From Roseovarius sp. (GTDB lineage Bacteria; Pseudomonadota; Alphaproteobacteria; Rhodobacterales; Rhodobacteraceae): a stretch of 64,000 nucleotides of DNA. Positions 38,805 through 48,285 of this stretch are shown one piece after another (within the stretch, counting starts at the first letter, position 1; every line of letters starts with the position of its first letter). Location of the stretch: the NCBI GenBank assembly GCA_002720475.1, contig PBIL01000005.1, positions 367,925-431,924 of the forward strand, in the 5' to 3' direction. A program made the position numbers and the translations under genes. The notes beneath the pieces are model-generated. The model ran no database searches and was not told the DNA's origin. It saw only the letters and a program-made list of their open reading frames with translations.

Positions 38805-39674
38805 ATGAGCCAGATCGACGAGTTGCAGGCGCGGATCATGGAGGCGCTCGACCGGATCGGTCGCGGCGTCGAGAGGCGCGCGGCAGCGGAGGGGCCGGGT
38901 GCCGACGAGACCGGGGCGGCGCTGGCCGAGGCCCGCGCCCGCGCCGAGGCGGCCGAGGCGGAAAGGGCGGCGCTCGAGGCCCGTGTGGCGGAGGTCGAGG
39001 CGGAGAAAGCCGAGCTTGAAGCGCGCGCCGGGGCGGCCGAGGCGGAGAAAGCCGAGCTTTCGGCGCGGCTCGATGCGGTGGAGGAGGCGCAGGCCGAGCT
39101 TCGGGCGCGCGCCGAGGCGGCCGAAGCGGCGGTGTCGGAGGCCGAGGCCCGGGCCGGGGATGCAGAGGCGAAGCTGGCCGAGGCCGAGGCCCGGGTCAGG
39201 GAAGCAGAGGCGGCGCGTTCGGAAGCCGAGGCGCGGGCCGTAGCGGTGGAGGCGGCGCAGACCGAGGCCGCCACGCATGATGCGGCGGATATGGCGGCTG
39301 TGCGCGAGGCGCTCGAGGAGGAGAAGCTTGCCAATGCCCAGCTCGAGGCGCGGGTGCAGGTGCTGCACGCCCGGCTTGACGCGCGCGCGAGCGAGGATGC
39401 CGCGGATGCGGACCATGCCGAGGCGCTGCGCAGGCTCGACGCGGACCTGCAATCGCTGCGCAAGGCCAATGACCAGCTGCGCGAGAGCAACGCGGCGCTG
39501 CGCGCGGCCCATGAGACAGGCGTGGCCGAGCCGCATCTCATCAACAAGGCGATGATGGCCGAGCTCGAGGCGCTGCGCGCGGTGCGTGCGGCGGACCGCG
39601 ACGAGATGGCGCTCGTGCTCTCGGAGATCGACCGTGCGGTGGCCGGGGCCGACGACCAGACGGAGGATGCGTGA
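38805..39674 (+). CDS. alanine/glutamate-rich coiled-coil protein next to zapA
   Basis: A 289-residue protein almost wholly made of heptad-like A/E/R repeats (for example AEAERAALEARVAEVEAEKA), predicted as one long coiled coil from about residue 45 to 250. No signal peptide or membrane segment. The ATG at 38805 follows GGGGAG and starts MSQIDELQARIMEALDRIG; the open frame upstream covers the tandem repeat and is unlikely to be translated. It overlaps zapA, suggesting a linked role in division. I recognise no named family. Confidence 0.75.
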   Translation: MSQIDELQARIMEALDRIGRGVERRAAAEGPGADETGAALAEARARAEAAEAERAALEARVAEVEAEKAELEARAGAAEAEKAELSARLDAVEEAQAELRARAEAAEAAVSEAEARAGDAEAKLAEAEARVREAEAARSEAEARAVAVEAAQTEAATHDAADMAAVREALEEEKLANAQLEARVQVLHARLDARASEDAADADHAEALRRLDADLQSLRKANDQLRESNAALRAAHETGVAEPHLINKAMMAELEALRAVRAADRDEMALVLSEIDRAVAGADDQTEDA

Positions 39675-40048
39675 TGCCGGAGGTGACGATCGAGATCGGC
39701 GGGCGGCGCTTCGAGGTGGCCTGCCAGGCGGGCGAAGAGCCCTACCTGCTGAGCGCGGCGCGGATGCTTGACGAGGAGGCCGCCGTGCTGGCGGCGCAGA
39801 TCGGGCGCATCCCGGAGGCGCGGATGCTGCTGATGGCCGGGCTCATGCTGGCCGACAAGACGGCCAATCTTCAGGACCGGCTGAGCCAGGCCGAGGCGGA
39901 GCTGGCACAGCTGCGCGGCACCCCCGCGCCCGAGGCCGAGCGGGTCGCGGTGCCGGTGGTGCCCGAGGCGGTCATCGACACGCTGGCCGAGATCGCCGCC
40001 CGCGCCGAGGCGCTGGCCGATACGCTCGATCCGGCAAGGGCGGACTAG
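39674..40048 (+). CDS. zapA: cell division protein ZapA
   Basis: A 124-residue ZapA-like protein: an N-terminal globular part (PEVTIEIGGRRFEVACQAGEE, then YLLSAARMLDEEA) and a C-terminal helix for dimerisation. ZapA bundles FtsZ filaments at the division ring. The start at 39674 shares a base with the preceding stop (TGATG), implying translational coupling; a GTG three bases earlier is an alternative. Confidence 0.85.
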   Translation: MPEVTIEIGGRRFEVACQAGEEPYLLSAARMLDEEAAVLAAQIGRIPEARMLLMAGLMLADKTANLQDRLSQAEAELAQLRGTPAPEAERVAVPVVPEAVIDTLAEIAARAEALADTLDPARAD

Positions 40049-40052
40049 GCCC

Positions 40053-40457
40053 GTGCTGCGCCTTCTCGCGCTTGGCGTCCTGGTCCTGGCGGTGGCGCTG
40101 CTGGCCTTCATTCGGCTGGCCCCCTCGGACCCGGCGCGCTGGCATCAGATGCCGGAGACAATCACCAACCGCGATCTCGAGGGCGGGGTCATGCGCCGCG
40201 TGCCGGGCGATCTGGCGGCCTTTGATGCGATCGCGCGGGCCACGCCGCGCACCCGCGTTCTGGCGGGATCGGTGGAGGAGGGGATGATCACCTATGTGAC
40301 GCGCTCCCGGATCATGGGGTTTCCCGATTACACAACGGTGCGTCAGTCCGGCGACATGCTGGAGATCCACGCGCGGCTGCGGTTCGGACGCTCAGATCTG
40401 GGCGTGAACGCCGCCCGCGTCGATGGCTGGCTCGCGCGGCTCGCCGAGGCCCGATGA
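40053..40457 (+). CDS. DUF1499-family protein
   Basis: A 134-residue protein with one N-terminal hydrophobic segment (about 3-20, signal or anchor) and a DUF1499-type domain containing VTRSRIMGFPDYTTVR and [20 protein letters not shown] near the C-terminus. Function unknown. GTG start at 40053, 4 nt after zapA, so part of that transcript. Its 3' end overlaps a convergent small gene by 66 nt. Confidence 0.78.
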   Translation: MLRLLALGVLVLAVALLAFIRLAPSDPARWHQMPETITNRDLEGGVMRRVPGDLAAFDAIARATPRTRVLAGSVEEGMITYVTRSRIMGFPDYTTVRQSGDMLEIHARLRFGRSDLGVNAARVDGWLARLAEAR

Positions 40458-40679
40458 CAGGCAGCCATCGCTCACCTTGCGCCAGATCGGCACGTTGAGC
40501 GACATCGCGCAGCGGGCCATGAACATCTTGCCATCCACGCGCAGGCAGATCATCTCGCCCATTTCGACCCGGGCTCCCTGGCTATCGGTGCAATAGCACT
40601 CCACCGTCTTGCCGCCGATGGTGGCATCGGGCAGGGCGGGCGTGGCCGCGAGCAGCAGAAGGGGCAGGATCAACCGCAT
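40392..40679 (-). CDS. small secreted protein with conserved cysteines
   Basis: A 95-residue protein with a clear signal peptide ([19 protein letters not shown]). The mature part has four or five cysteines ([31 protein letters not shown]), which suggests disulfides in the periplasm. I recall similar small hypothetical proteins in Rhodobacteraceae but no function. It overlaps the end of the DUF1499 gene and is divergent from prfA. Confidence 0.65.
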   Translation of the reverse strand: MRLILPLLLLAATPALPDATIGGKTVECYCTDSQGARVEMGEMICLRVDGKMFMARCAMSLNVPIWRKVSDGCLSSGLGEPREPAIDAGGVHAQI

Positions 40680-40745
40680 GAGCGAGAGTATAGCAACGGA
40701 TGCGCCCTTGACCAAGTCACGATGATGGGACAGAGGATCGCCCCC

Positions 40746-41792
40746 ATGGTGCCCCTCGAGCGATTGCAGCAGATCACGGACCGCTTCGAATATCTCGAGG
40801 CGCAGATGACCGCGGGCGGTGGCGACATCGCGCGGCTGGGGCGCGAATATGCCGAGCTGCGCCCGGTGGTCGAGGAGATCCGCGCCTATCGGCAGGCGCT
40901 GGAGGAACTGGACGCGGCGCGGGCGCTGCTCGACGACCCGGAGATGCGCGCGCTGGCCGAGGGCGAGGTGGCCGAGATCGAGGCGCGGCTTCCGGAGATG
41001 GAGCGCGCGTTGCAACTGGCCCTCCTGCCACGCGACGCGGCCGATGCGCGCCCCGCCATCCTCGAGATCCGGCCCGGCACGGGGGGCGAGGAGGCGGCGC
41101 TCTTTGCCGCCGATCTCATGCGCATGTATCAGCGCCACGCCGAGGCGCGGGGCTGGTCCTTCGAGGTGATCGAGGAACAGCAAAGCGAGCTGGGCGGGCT
41201 GCGCGAGCTTGTGGCGCGGGTGAGCGGCGAAGGGGTCTTTGCCCGGCTCAAGTTCGAATCCGGCGTCCACCGGGTGCAGCGCGTCCCCGAGACCGAATCG
41301 GGCGGGCGCATCCACACCTCGGCTGCCACGGTGGCGGTGCTGCCCGAGGCCGAGACGGTGGATATCCAGATCGACCCGAATGACCTGCGCATCGACACGA
41401 TGCGCTCCTCGGGCGCGGGTGGCCAGCATGTCAACACCACCGATTCGGCGGTGCGGATCACCCATATGCCCTCCGGCATCGTGGTCACGAGCAGCCAGAA
41501 ATCCCAGCATCGCAACCGCGATATCGCCATGCAGGTGCTGCGCGCGCGGCTTTTCGACAGGGAACGCCAGAAGGCGCAGGGCGACCGCGCGGCGGCGCGT
41601 GCGGCGCAGGTGGGCTCGGGCGACCGGTCCGAGCGCATCCGCACCTACAACTTTCCCCAGGGCCGCGTGACCGATCACCGGATCGGCCTCACCCTCTACA
41701 AGCTCGATCAGGTGATGCAGGGCGATCTCGACGAGCTGACCGATGCGCTGATCGCCGATGCGCAGGCGCGGCTTCTGGCCGAGGTGACATGA
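40746..41792 (+). CDS. prfA: peptide chain release factor 1
   Basis: A 348-residue class I release factor. The GGQ loop is [17 protein letters not shown], and the codon-recognition region reads [14 protein letters not shown], where RF1 has its PxT tripeptide (PET) for UAG/UAA. The ATG at 40746 ([10 protein letters not shown]) follows AGAGGA; the frame is open 8 codons further up. The stop overlaps prmC by 4 nt. Confidence 0.95.
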   Translation: MVPLERLQQITDRFEYLEAQMTAGGGDIARLGREYAELRPVVEEIRAYRQALEELDAARALLDDPEMRALAEGEVAEIEARLPEMERALQLALLPRDAADARPAILEIRPGTGGEEAALFAADLMRMYQRHAEARGWSFEVIEEQQSELGGLRELVARVSGEGVFARLKFESGVHRVQRVPETESGGRIHTSAATVAVLPEAETVDIQIDPNDLRIDTMRSSGAGGQHVNTTDSAVRITHMPSGIVVTSSQKSQHRNRDIAMQVLRARLFDRERQKAQGDRAAARAAQVGSGDRSERIRTYNFPQGRVTDHRIGLTLYKLDQVMQGDLDELTDALIADAQARLLAEVT

Positions 41793-42634
41793 CCGGGGCG
41801 GAGGCGCTGCGCGCGGCCACGCACCGGCTCGAGGCGGCCGGGATCGAGGGCGCGGCGGGCGATGCGCGCGCGCTTCTGGCCGAGGCGATGGGGCTGGCGC
41901 GTGACCGGCTCACCCTGCATCTGGGCGAGAAGATGGGGGCGGATGCCGCGGCCCGGCTCGAGACCATGCTGGCGCGGCGCGCGGCCCGCGAGCCGGTGGC
42001 GCGCATCCTCGGACGGCGGCTCTTCTGGGGCAGGGAATTCGCCGTCACGCCCGCGGTGCTCGACCCGCGCCCGGAAACCGAATGCCTGATCGCGGCGGCG
42101 CTCGAAGGGCCTCGACCTGCACGGCTGATCGACCTCGGGACCGGAACGGGCTGCATCGCGGTGACGCTGCTGGCCGAATGGCCCGGCGCGCGGGCCGTGG
42201 CGAGCGATCTCTCGGCCGCCGCGCTTGCCGTGGCGCGGCAGAATGCCGACCGGCATGGCGTGGCCGACCGGCTTGCCCTGGTGGAAAGCGACTGGTTTGC
42301 CGGGATCGACGGGCGGTTCGACCTGATCGTGTCGAACCCGCCCTATATCGCCGAGGCGGAGATGGCCGCGCTGGCCCCGGAGGTGCGCGGCCACGATCCG
42401 CGCATGGCGCTCTGCGACGGCGGCGACGGGCTGTCGGCCTATCGGGCGCTGGCGCGGGGGGCTGGCGCGCATCTGGTGCCGGGCGGGCGCCTTCTTGTGG
42501 AAATCGGCTGGCAACAGGGCGCGGCAGTGGCCGGGATCTTCGCCGCGGCCGGGCTCGGGGCGGTCCGTATCCTGCCCGATCTCGACGGGCGCGCGCGCGT
42601 GGTTTGCGCGCAAATGCCCCGCTCGACCCCGTGA
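41789..42634 (+). CDS. prmC: release factor glutamine N5-methyltransferase
   Basis: A 281-residue SAM-dependent methyltransferase that methylates the GGQ glutamine of RF1 and RF2. The SAM-binding motif is [16 protein letters not shown] and the catalytic motif [11 protein letters not shown]. The N-terminal helical domain is present. ATGA overlap with its substrate gene prfA fits the conserved prfA-prmC pair. Confidence 0.95.
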   Translation: MTGAEALRAATHRLEAAGIEGAAGDARALLAEAMGLARDRLTLHLGEKMGADAAARLETMLARRAAREPVARILGRRLFWGREFAVTPAVLDPRPETECLIAAALEGPRPARLIDLGTGTGCIAVTLLAEWPGARAVASDLSAAALAVARQNADRHGVADRLALVESDWFAGIDGRFDLIVSNPPYIAEAEMAALAPEVRGHDPRMALCDGGDGLSAYRALARGAGAHLVPGGRLLVEIGWQQGAAVAGIFAAAGLGAVRILPDLDGRARVVCAQMPRSTP

Positions 42635-42851
42635 AAGGTGCAAAAATCGGCCCTCACGCGCAAAAACGGCGCGCTTTTCGCTTGTCAGGGGGCGGCGCGC
42701 GTGTTTAGTGAGGGTATCGCGCAGGCGGAGGCCGTCACAGGCATCCCGCGCGAGGATCAAGCCAAGACATGTCCGATCCGGCAGAACAAGGCGCAGGGGC
42801 GCAGCACCCGGATCAAGCGGCACTCAGACCACAAGGCTGGACTGCATACAT

Positions 42852-43415
42852 ATGAGACCATCGAAGTCACGTTCGCGCAACAAGTCGAACCGCAACCGTT
42901 CCGTCGGCAATATCGTCAACCGGGTGTTCGACAGTTCCGGCCCCGAGGGCAAGGTGCGCGGCACGCCGCAGCAGATCATCGACAAGTACAACCAGCTTGC
43001 CCGCGATGCGCAGCTTTCGGGCGACCGGGTGGCGACCGAGAATTTCCAGCAGCACGCCGAGCATTACCAGCGCATGCTCAACGAGGCGCAGCGCGAACAG
43101 GAGGCGCGGCGCGAAGAGCACGAACGCCAGAACCGCGACCGTCAGTCCGACCGCGAGCGGGGCAATGGCGGGCAGGGTGAGCGTGCCGATCCGGCCCAGG
43201 CCCCGCAGCCCGATGTGTTCGCGCCGGTCGAGGAAGACAGCGGTCTTGTCGAAACCCCGGAGAGCCGCAGCGAGACCCACGCTCCGGCAGCCCCCGAGGC
43301 CGCGCCCGAAAAACCCGCCCGCAAGCCGCGGTCGCGCAAGCCCAAGGCCGGCGGCGGGAACGGCTCCGAAGGCGGCCCGGATCTTTCCGCCGGTCCCGCC
43401 GAAGCGGCCGAGTGA
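42852..43415 (+). CDS. DUF4167-family basic/low-complexity protein
   Basis: A 187-residue protein. The N-terminus is strongly basic (MRPSKSRSRNKSNRNRSVGN), followed by the DUF4167 core (GTPQQIIDKYNQLARDAQLS, then ATENFQQHAEHYQRML), and a disordered tail rich in Q/E/R and then P/A/K. The basic part suggests nucleic-acid or ribosome contact; no function is established. It lies 217 nt after prmC, a gap where I see no gene. Confidence 0.85.
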   Translation: MRPSKSRSRNKSNRNRSVGNIVNRVFDSSGPEGKVRGTPQQIIDKYNQLARDAQLSGDRVATENFQQHAEHYQRMLNEAQREQEARREEHERQNRDRQSDRERGNGGQGERADPAQAPQPDVFAPVEEDSGLVETPESRSETHAPAAPEAAPEKPARKPRSRKPKAGGGNGSEGGPDLSAGPAEAAE

Positions 43416-43439
43416 GCACGCAGACCGGCCCCATCCCCG

Positions 43440-44186
43440 ATGACCGATCCGCGTCCCGGCCAGCCTGCCTTCGTGCTCGTGCGCCCGCAGATGGGCGAGA
43501 ATATCGGCGCGGCCGCCCGCGCGATGTGGAATTTCGGCCTTGACGCCATGCGCCTTGTCGCGCCTCGCGACGGCTGGCCCAACCCGGCGGCGGGCGCGAT
43601 GGCGAGCGGGGCAGGCCGGGTGCTCGACCGGGCCGGGCTCTTTGACGATCCGGGCGATGCCATCGCCGATTGCACCTACGTGTTGGCCACGACGGCGCGG
43701 GCCCGGGGCCTGACCAAGCCCGTCTTCTCGCCCGAGCGTGCCATGGCCGAGGCCGCCGCGCGCATCGCGGGCGGCGCGCGGGTGGCGGTGCTTTTCGGAC
43801 CCGAGCGCGCGGGGCTGGAGAACGAGGACGTGGCGCGCGCCAATGCCCTCGTCTCGGTGCCGGTGAACCCCGAATTCCCCAGTCTCAACCTTGCCCAATG
43901 CGTGCTTCTGTGTGCCTATGAGTGGCGGCGCGCGACGGTCGAGGTTGTGGCCGCGCGGACGGACATGGCCGGGGCCGACTGGGCGGAGGTGGCCGAGATC
44001 GACCGGCTGGCGGATCACTACGAGGAACGGCTCGAGGCGGCCGGGTTCTTCTTTCCCGAGGACAAGGCCGCGCGCATGAAGACCAACCTGCGCAATCTCT
44101 GGAGCCGGATGCCGCTCACCCGCGCCGATGTGCGGATGCTGCACGGGGTGATGCGTCAGATGGTCCGCTGGTCAGGGCGCGGTTGA
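43440..44186 (+). CDS. trmJ: tRNA/rRNA methyltransferase, SpoU/TrmJ type
   Basis: A 248-residue SPOUT methyltransferase with the deep trefoil knot. Motif 1 is RPQMGENIGAAARAMWNFG, motif 2 is ALFGPERAGLENED-like VLFGPERAGLENED, and motif 3 is PVNPEFPSLNLAQCV. TrmJ adds a 2'-O-methyl at tRNA position 32; which RNA is used here is inferred. A C-terminal helical extension matches TrmJ. Confidence 0.88.
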   Translation: MTDPRPGQPAFVLVRPQMGENIGAAARAMWNFGLDAMRLVAPRDGWPNPAAGAMASGAGRVLDRAGLFDDPGDAIADCTYVLATTARARGLTKPVFSPERAMAEAAARIAGGARVAVLFGPERAGLENEDVARANALVSVPVNPEFPSLNLAQCVLLCAYEWRRATVEVVAARTDMAGADWAEVAEIDRLADHYEERLEAAGFFFPEDKAARMKTNLRNLWSRMPLTRADVRMLHGVMRQMVRWSGRG

Positions 44187-44238
44187 AGGCGGGCGCGGCG
44201 CGGCCTAATCTCTGGCGCGTTCAGGAGCGGGGCGGAAC

Positions 44239-45378
44239 ATGGCGCAAAAACGCAGCATTTTCGAGGAGGTGGGCGAGCGCGCGGCGCAGCCCGCACCGCA
44301 GGGCGGGCTGATCGACGCGGGCCGGCGCGGCGCGCGGCGGGGTATTCGCCTCTGGCTCCTGGTGCTGTTCGCGCTGGTGGTGGCGATGATCGCGGTGGGC
44401 GGGCTGACGCGGCTCACCGACAGTGGCCTCTCGATCACCGAATGGAAGCCCGTCGCCGGCGCGCTGCCGCCGATGTCCGACGCGGATTGGCAGGAAGAAT
44501 TCGACAAGTATCGCGCCATTCCGCAGTACGAGCTGCTCAACAAGGGAATGTCGCTTGCAGAGTTCAAGTATATCTACTGGTGGGAATGGGGGCACCGGCA
44601 GCTGGGCCGCGTGATCGGCCTTGTCTGGGCGCTCGGCTTCCTGGGCTTTCTCGTCGCGCGGCAGATCCCGCGCGGCTGGGCCGGGCGGCTCCTGCTTCTG
44701 GGGGCGCTTGGCGGGGCGCAGGGCGCGATCGGATGGTGGATGGTCGCCTCGGGCTTCGGCGAGGGGATGATCGCCGTCGCCTCCTACCGGCTGGCCACGC
44801 ATCTGGGTCTGGCCTTCGTCATCCTTGGCCTGATTGCCTGGTCTGTCTTTGCCCTTGGCCGCGAGGAGCGCGAGCTGATGCAGGCGCGCCGCGCGCGAGA
44901 GGTGAAGCTCTTCGGCCTCTCCACCGGCCTGATGCATGTCGCCTTCCTCCAGATCCTTCTGGGCGCGCTGGTGGCGGGGATCGACGCGGGCCGCAGCTAT
45001 ACCGACTGGCCGCTGATGGCGGGGGGCTTTCTGCCGCCCGACATGATGGGGCTCACGCCCTGGTGGCGGAACCTGTTCGAAAACCCCGGCACGGTGCAGT
45101 TCATCCACCGGATGAGCGGCTATCTGCTGCTGGCCTTCGCCGTCGTGGTCTGGCTCCGGGGGCGGCGCAGCGCCCATGCCGCCACGCGCGGCGCCTTCAC
45201 CGCCGTCCTGGCCGTTCTGCTGTTGCAAATCCTGCTGGGAATCATGACGGTGCTCTACATCGCGCCCTGGCATCTGGCGATCGCGCATCAGTTCGTGGCG
45301 GTCGTGCTCTGGGTGCTTGTCCTGCGCGCGCGGTTCCTGAGCCTTTATCCGCGCGCGCAATCCATCCGGGAGGGATGA
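44239..45378 (+). CDS. ctaA: heme A synthase (COX15/CtaA)
   Basis: A 379-residue membrane protein with eight predicted helices that oxidises heme O to heme A for aa3-type cytochrome oxidase. Heme-ligand histidines are in WEWGHRQLGRVIG, YRLATHLGLAF, FIHRMSGYLLL and AIAHQFVAV. GLTRLTDSGLSITEWKPV is the family N-terminal motif. It implies aerobic respiration. Confidence 0.94.
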   Translation: MAQKRSIFEEVGERAAQPAPQGGLIDAGRRGARRGIRLWLLVLFALVVAMIAVGGLTRLTDSGLSITEWKPVAGALPPMSDADWQEEFDKYRAIPQYELLNKGMSLAEFKYIYWWEWGHRQLGRVIGLVWALGFLGFLVARQIPRGWAGRLLLLGALGGAQGAIGWWMVASGFGEGMIAVASYRLATHLGLAFVILGLIAWSVFALGREERELMQARRAREVKLFGLSTGLMHVAFLQILLGALVAGIDAGRSYTDWPLMAGGFLPPDMMGLTPWWRNLFENPGTVQFIHRMSGYLLLAFAVVVWLRGRRSAHAATRGAFTAVLAVLLLQILLGIMTVLYIAPWHLAIAHQFVAVVLWVLVLRARFLSLYPRAQSIREG

Positions 45379-45379
45379 C

Positions 45380-46855
45380 ATGGCGGCCCATGACGATCTG
45401 ATGGCGCGCGAGCGCGAAAGCGCGGCGCTGGCGCAGGTGGCGGGCCGTCTGGGCTGGGACCAGGAGACGATGATGCCGCGCGGCGCGGCCGAGCAGCGCG
45501 CCGAGGAGATGGGCGCGATGCAGGCGGTGCTGCACGAGCGGCGCACCGATCCCGCGCGCGGCCATCTTCTGGCCGAGGCGGAGGAGGAAGCCGACCCCGA
45601 GGATGCGCAGACCCGGGCCGAACTGCGCCTCATCCGCCGCGATTACGAGCGCGCGACGCGCGTGCCCGCCGCCCTGGCGGTGGCGCTGGCGCGGCTGACA
45701 AGCCGGGCGCAGGGGATCTGGGCCGAGGCGCGCGCCGCCGACGATGTCGCCGCCTTCGCGCCGACCCTGGCCGAGGTTCTGGAGCTCAAGCGAGAGGAAG
45801 CGGCGGCGCTCGCCGATGGCGGCGATGGCTATGACGCGCTTCTGGACGAATATGAGCCTGGGATGACGGCGCAGGCGCTCGAGCGGCTCTTTGCCGAGAT
45901 GCGGCCGCGGCTGGTGGAACTGCGCGGTGCGGCGCTTGGGGCGGATTGGCCCGAGGTCACGGGACATTTCCCGCATGAGGCGCAGATGCGCCTTGCGCGC
46001 GAGGTGGCGCGCCGCTTCGGCTATGATTTCACGCGCGGACGGCTCGATCTGGCGGTGCATCCGTTCTCCTCCGGCTCGGGCGACGATGTGCGCATCACCA
46101 CGCGGGTGAGCGAGCGCGACCCGTTCAACTGCCTCTATTCCACGATCCACGAGACCGGCCATGCCTGCTACGAGCAGGGGATCGACCCCGATTACCGGCT
46201 CACGCCGCTGGGGCAGGGGGTCTCGATGGGCGTGCACGAAAGCCAGAGCCGGATCTACGAGAACCAGCTTGGCCGCAGCCGGGCCTTCTGCGGCTGGCTT
46301 TTCGGGCGGATGGTGGAGGCTTTCGGCGATTTCGGCCTTGCCGACGAGGAGGCATTCTATCGGGCGGTCAACCGCGTGCATCCCGGCCATATCCGCACCG
46401 AGGCCGACGAGGTGCAGTATAACCTCCATATCATGCTGCGCTTCGATCTGGAGCGCGCGCTCATTGCGGGCGACCTCCCGGTGCGCGATCTGGAAGCGGC
46501 CTGGAACGACCGGTTCGCCGCCGATTTCGGCCATGCGGTCACGCGCGCCTCGGAGGGGGTGTTGCAGGATGTGCACTGGTCGGTCGGGCTTTTCGGCTAT
46601 TTCCCGACCTACAGCCTCGGCAATGTCTATGCCGGCTGCCTGCACGCGGCGCTGCGTGCCGACCTGCCCGATCTCGACATGCATCTCGCGGCCGGAGAGC
46701 CCGTGGTGGCGGGCGAATGGCTGCGCGAGCGCGTGCAGCGGCATGGCGGGCTCCATCTGCCCGCCGATCTCATTGCCTCGGCCTCGGGCGCGCCGGTCAG
46801 CGCCGCGCCGCTGCTCGACTATCTCGAGGAGAAGTTCGGCGCGCTCACCGCCTGA
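45380..46855 (+). CDS. M32-family metallocarboxypeptidase
   Basis: A 491-residue cytosolic zinc carboxypeptidase of the M32 (Taq carboxypeptidase) family. The zinc motif HETGH lies in STIHETGHACYEQGI (about residue 257), followed by MGVHESQSRIYENQLGRS and VHPGHIRTEADEVQYNLHI. It removes C-terminal residues from peptides. The ATG comes one base after the ctaA stop. Confidence 0.92.
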   Translation: MAAHDDLMARERESAALAQVAGRLGWDQETMMPRGAAEQRAEEMGAMQAVLHERRTDPARGHLLAEAEEEADPEDAQTRAELRLIRRDYERATRVPAALAVALARLTSRAQGIWAEARAADDVAAFAPTLAEVLELKREEAAALADGGDGYDALLDEYEPGMTAQALERLFAEMRPRLVELRGAALGADWPEVTGHFPHEAQMRLAREVARRFGYDFTRGRLDLAVHPFSSGSGDDVRITTRVSERDPFNCLYSTIHETGHACYEQGIDPDYRLTPLGQGVSMGVHESQSRIYENQLGRSRAFCGWLFGRMVEAFGDFGLADEEAFYRAVNRVHPGHIRTEADEVQYNLHIMLRFDLERALIAGDLPVRDLEAAWNDRFAADFGHAVTRASEGVLQDVHWSVGLFGYFPTYSLGNVYAGCLHAALRADLPDLDMHLAAGEPVVAGEWLRERVQRHGGLHLPADLIASASGAPVSAAPLLDYLEEKFGALTA

Positions 46856-46877
46856 CATCGCGGCCGGGCCGGGCAGG

Positions 46878-46900
46878 GGCGGCATCCCGCGGATGCCGCC
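46878..46900. terminator. hairpin between convergent M32 and TRAP genes
   Basis: GGCGGCATCC (46878-46887) and GGATGCCGCC (46891-46900) form a perfect 10-bp stem with a 3-nt loop in the 53-nt gap between the ends of two convergent genes. No T-run on either strand, so it may act with Rho or protect mRNA ends. Confidence 0.5.
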
Positions 46901-46908
46901 AGATGCCG

Positions 46909-48285
46909 CTATTTGAGGATGATCTCCGGCCCCATGACGGCATTGGGCAGCACCGTGGAGATCCAGGGCACATAGGTGATGATGATCAGGAAGACGAAGA
47001 GCACCGCGAGAAAGGGCAGCGCCGCGAGCACCACCGCCATCATCGACATCCCCGCCACCCCGGAGGTGACGAAGAGGTTGAGACCCACCGGCGGCGTGAT
47101 CATGCCGATTTCCATGTTCACCACCATGATGATGCCAAGGTGAATCGGGTCGATCCCGAGCTGGATGGCAATCGGAAAGACCAGCGGGGCCACGATCACC
47201 AGCAAACCGCTCGGCTCCATGAACTGACCGCCGATGAGCAGGATCACATTGACCACGATCAGGAACATCACCGGGCCGAAGCCCGCCGAGAGCATGGCAT
47301 TGGCGATGCTCTGGGGGATCTGCTCGTCGGTCAGCACATGCTTGAGGATGAGCGCGTTGGCGATCACGAAGAGGAGCGTCACGGTGAGCTTTCCGGCCTC
47401 GAAGAGCGTGCGCTTGGTGTCGGGGTGGAAGAAGGCCGTGACCAGTGCCCAGGGCTTGCGCAGCAGGCTCGTGTTGGCCCCGTCGCCCTGCGTGGCCAGC
47501 GGCCCCATGTCGCGGTAGACGAAGCAGGCGATGAGGAAGGCATAGACCGCCGCGACAGCCGCGGCCTCGGTCGGCGTGAAGATGCCGCCATAGATGCCGC
47601 CCAGGATGATCACGATGAGAAACAGGCCCCAGCCCGCCTCGCGTCCAGACTCCCAGACCTCGCCCCAGCCCTTCCACTCTCCCCTGGGAAGGTTGCGCAC
47701 GCGGGCCATGACATAGATCGTGGTCATCAGCATGAACCCCGCCAGCAGCCCCGGCAGCACCCCGGCAAGGAACATCCGCCCCACCGAGACATCGACCGAG
47801 GCCGCATAGACCACCATCACGATGGAGGGCGGGATGAGGATGCCGAGCGTGCCCGCGTTGCAGATCACGCCTGCGGCAAACTCCTTGGTATAGCCCACCT
47901 GCCGCATGCCCGCGATGACGATGGTGCCGATGGCCACCACCGTCGCGGGCGAGGAGCCCGAGAGCGCCGCGAAGAGCATGCAGGCGAAGACCCCCGCGAT
48001 GGCAAGCCCCCCCGGCAGGTGGCCCACGCAGGCGATGGAAAAGCGGATGATCCGCTGCGCCACCCCGCCCGTGGTCATGAAGGCGGAGGCGAGGATGAAG
48101 AAGGGGATGGCCAGGAGCGTGAAATGCCCCTCGAAGGCCGAGAACAGCGTCTGCGCCACCGAGGCGAGCGAGGAATCGGAGAACCACAGCAGGAACAGGG
48201 TGGAGCTCAGCCCCAGCGAGATGGCGATCGGCACGCCGATCAGCAGGAACACGACCACCACGACAAAGAGAAGTGCGACTTCCAT
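46909..48285 (-). CDS. dctM: C4-dicarboxylate TRAP transporter large permease
   Basis: A 458-residue membrane protein of normal DctM length with about 12 helices. Family segments are SGSSPATVVAIGTIVIAGM, AGTLGILIPPSIVMVVYA and MITPPVGLNLFV. It imports malate, succinate and fumarate with sodium, together with DctP and DctQ. The start shares one base with the dctQ stop. Confidence 0.93.
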   Translation of the reverse strand: MEVALLFVVVVVFLLIGVPIAISLGLSSTLFLLWFSDSSLASVAQTLFSAFEGHFTLLAIPFFILASAFMTTGGVAQRIIRFSIACVGHLPGGLAIAGVFACMLFAALSGSSPATVVAIGTIVIAGMRQVGYTKEFAAGVICNAGTLGILIPPSIVMVVYAASVDVSVGRMFLAGVLPGLLAGFMLMTTIYVMARVRNLPRGEWKGWGEVWESGREAGWGLFLIVIILGGIYGGIFTPTEAAAVAAVYAFLIACFVYRDMGPLATQGDGANTSLLRKPWALVTAFFHPDTKRTLFEAGKLTVTLLFVIANALILKHVLTDEQIPQSIANAMLSAGFGPVMFLIVVNVILLIGGQFMEPSGLLVIVAPLVFPIAIQLGIDPIHLGIIMVVNMEIGMITPPVGLNLFVTSGVAGMSMMAVVLAALPFLAVLFVFLIIITYVPWISTVLPNAVMGPEIILK

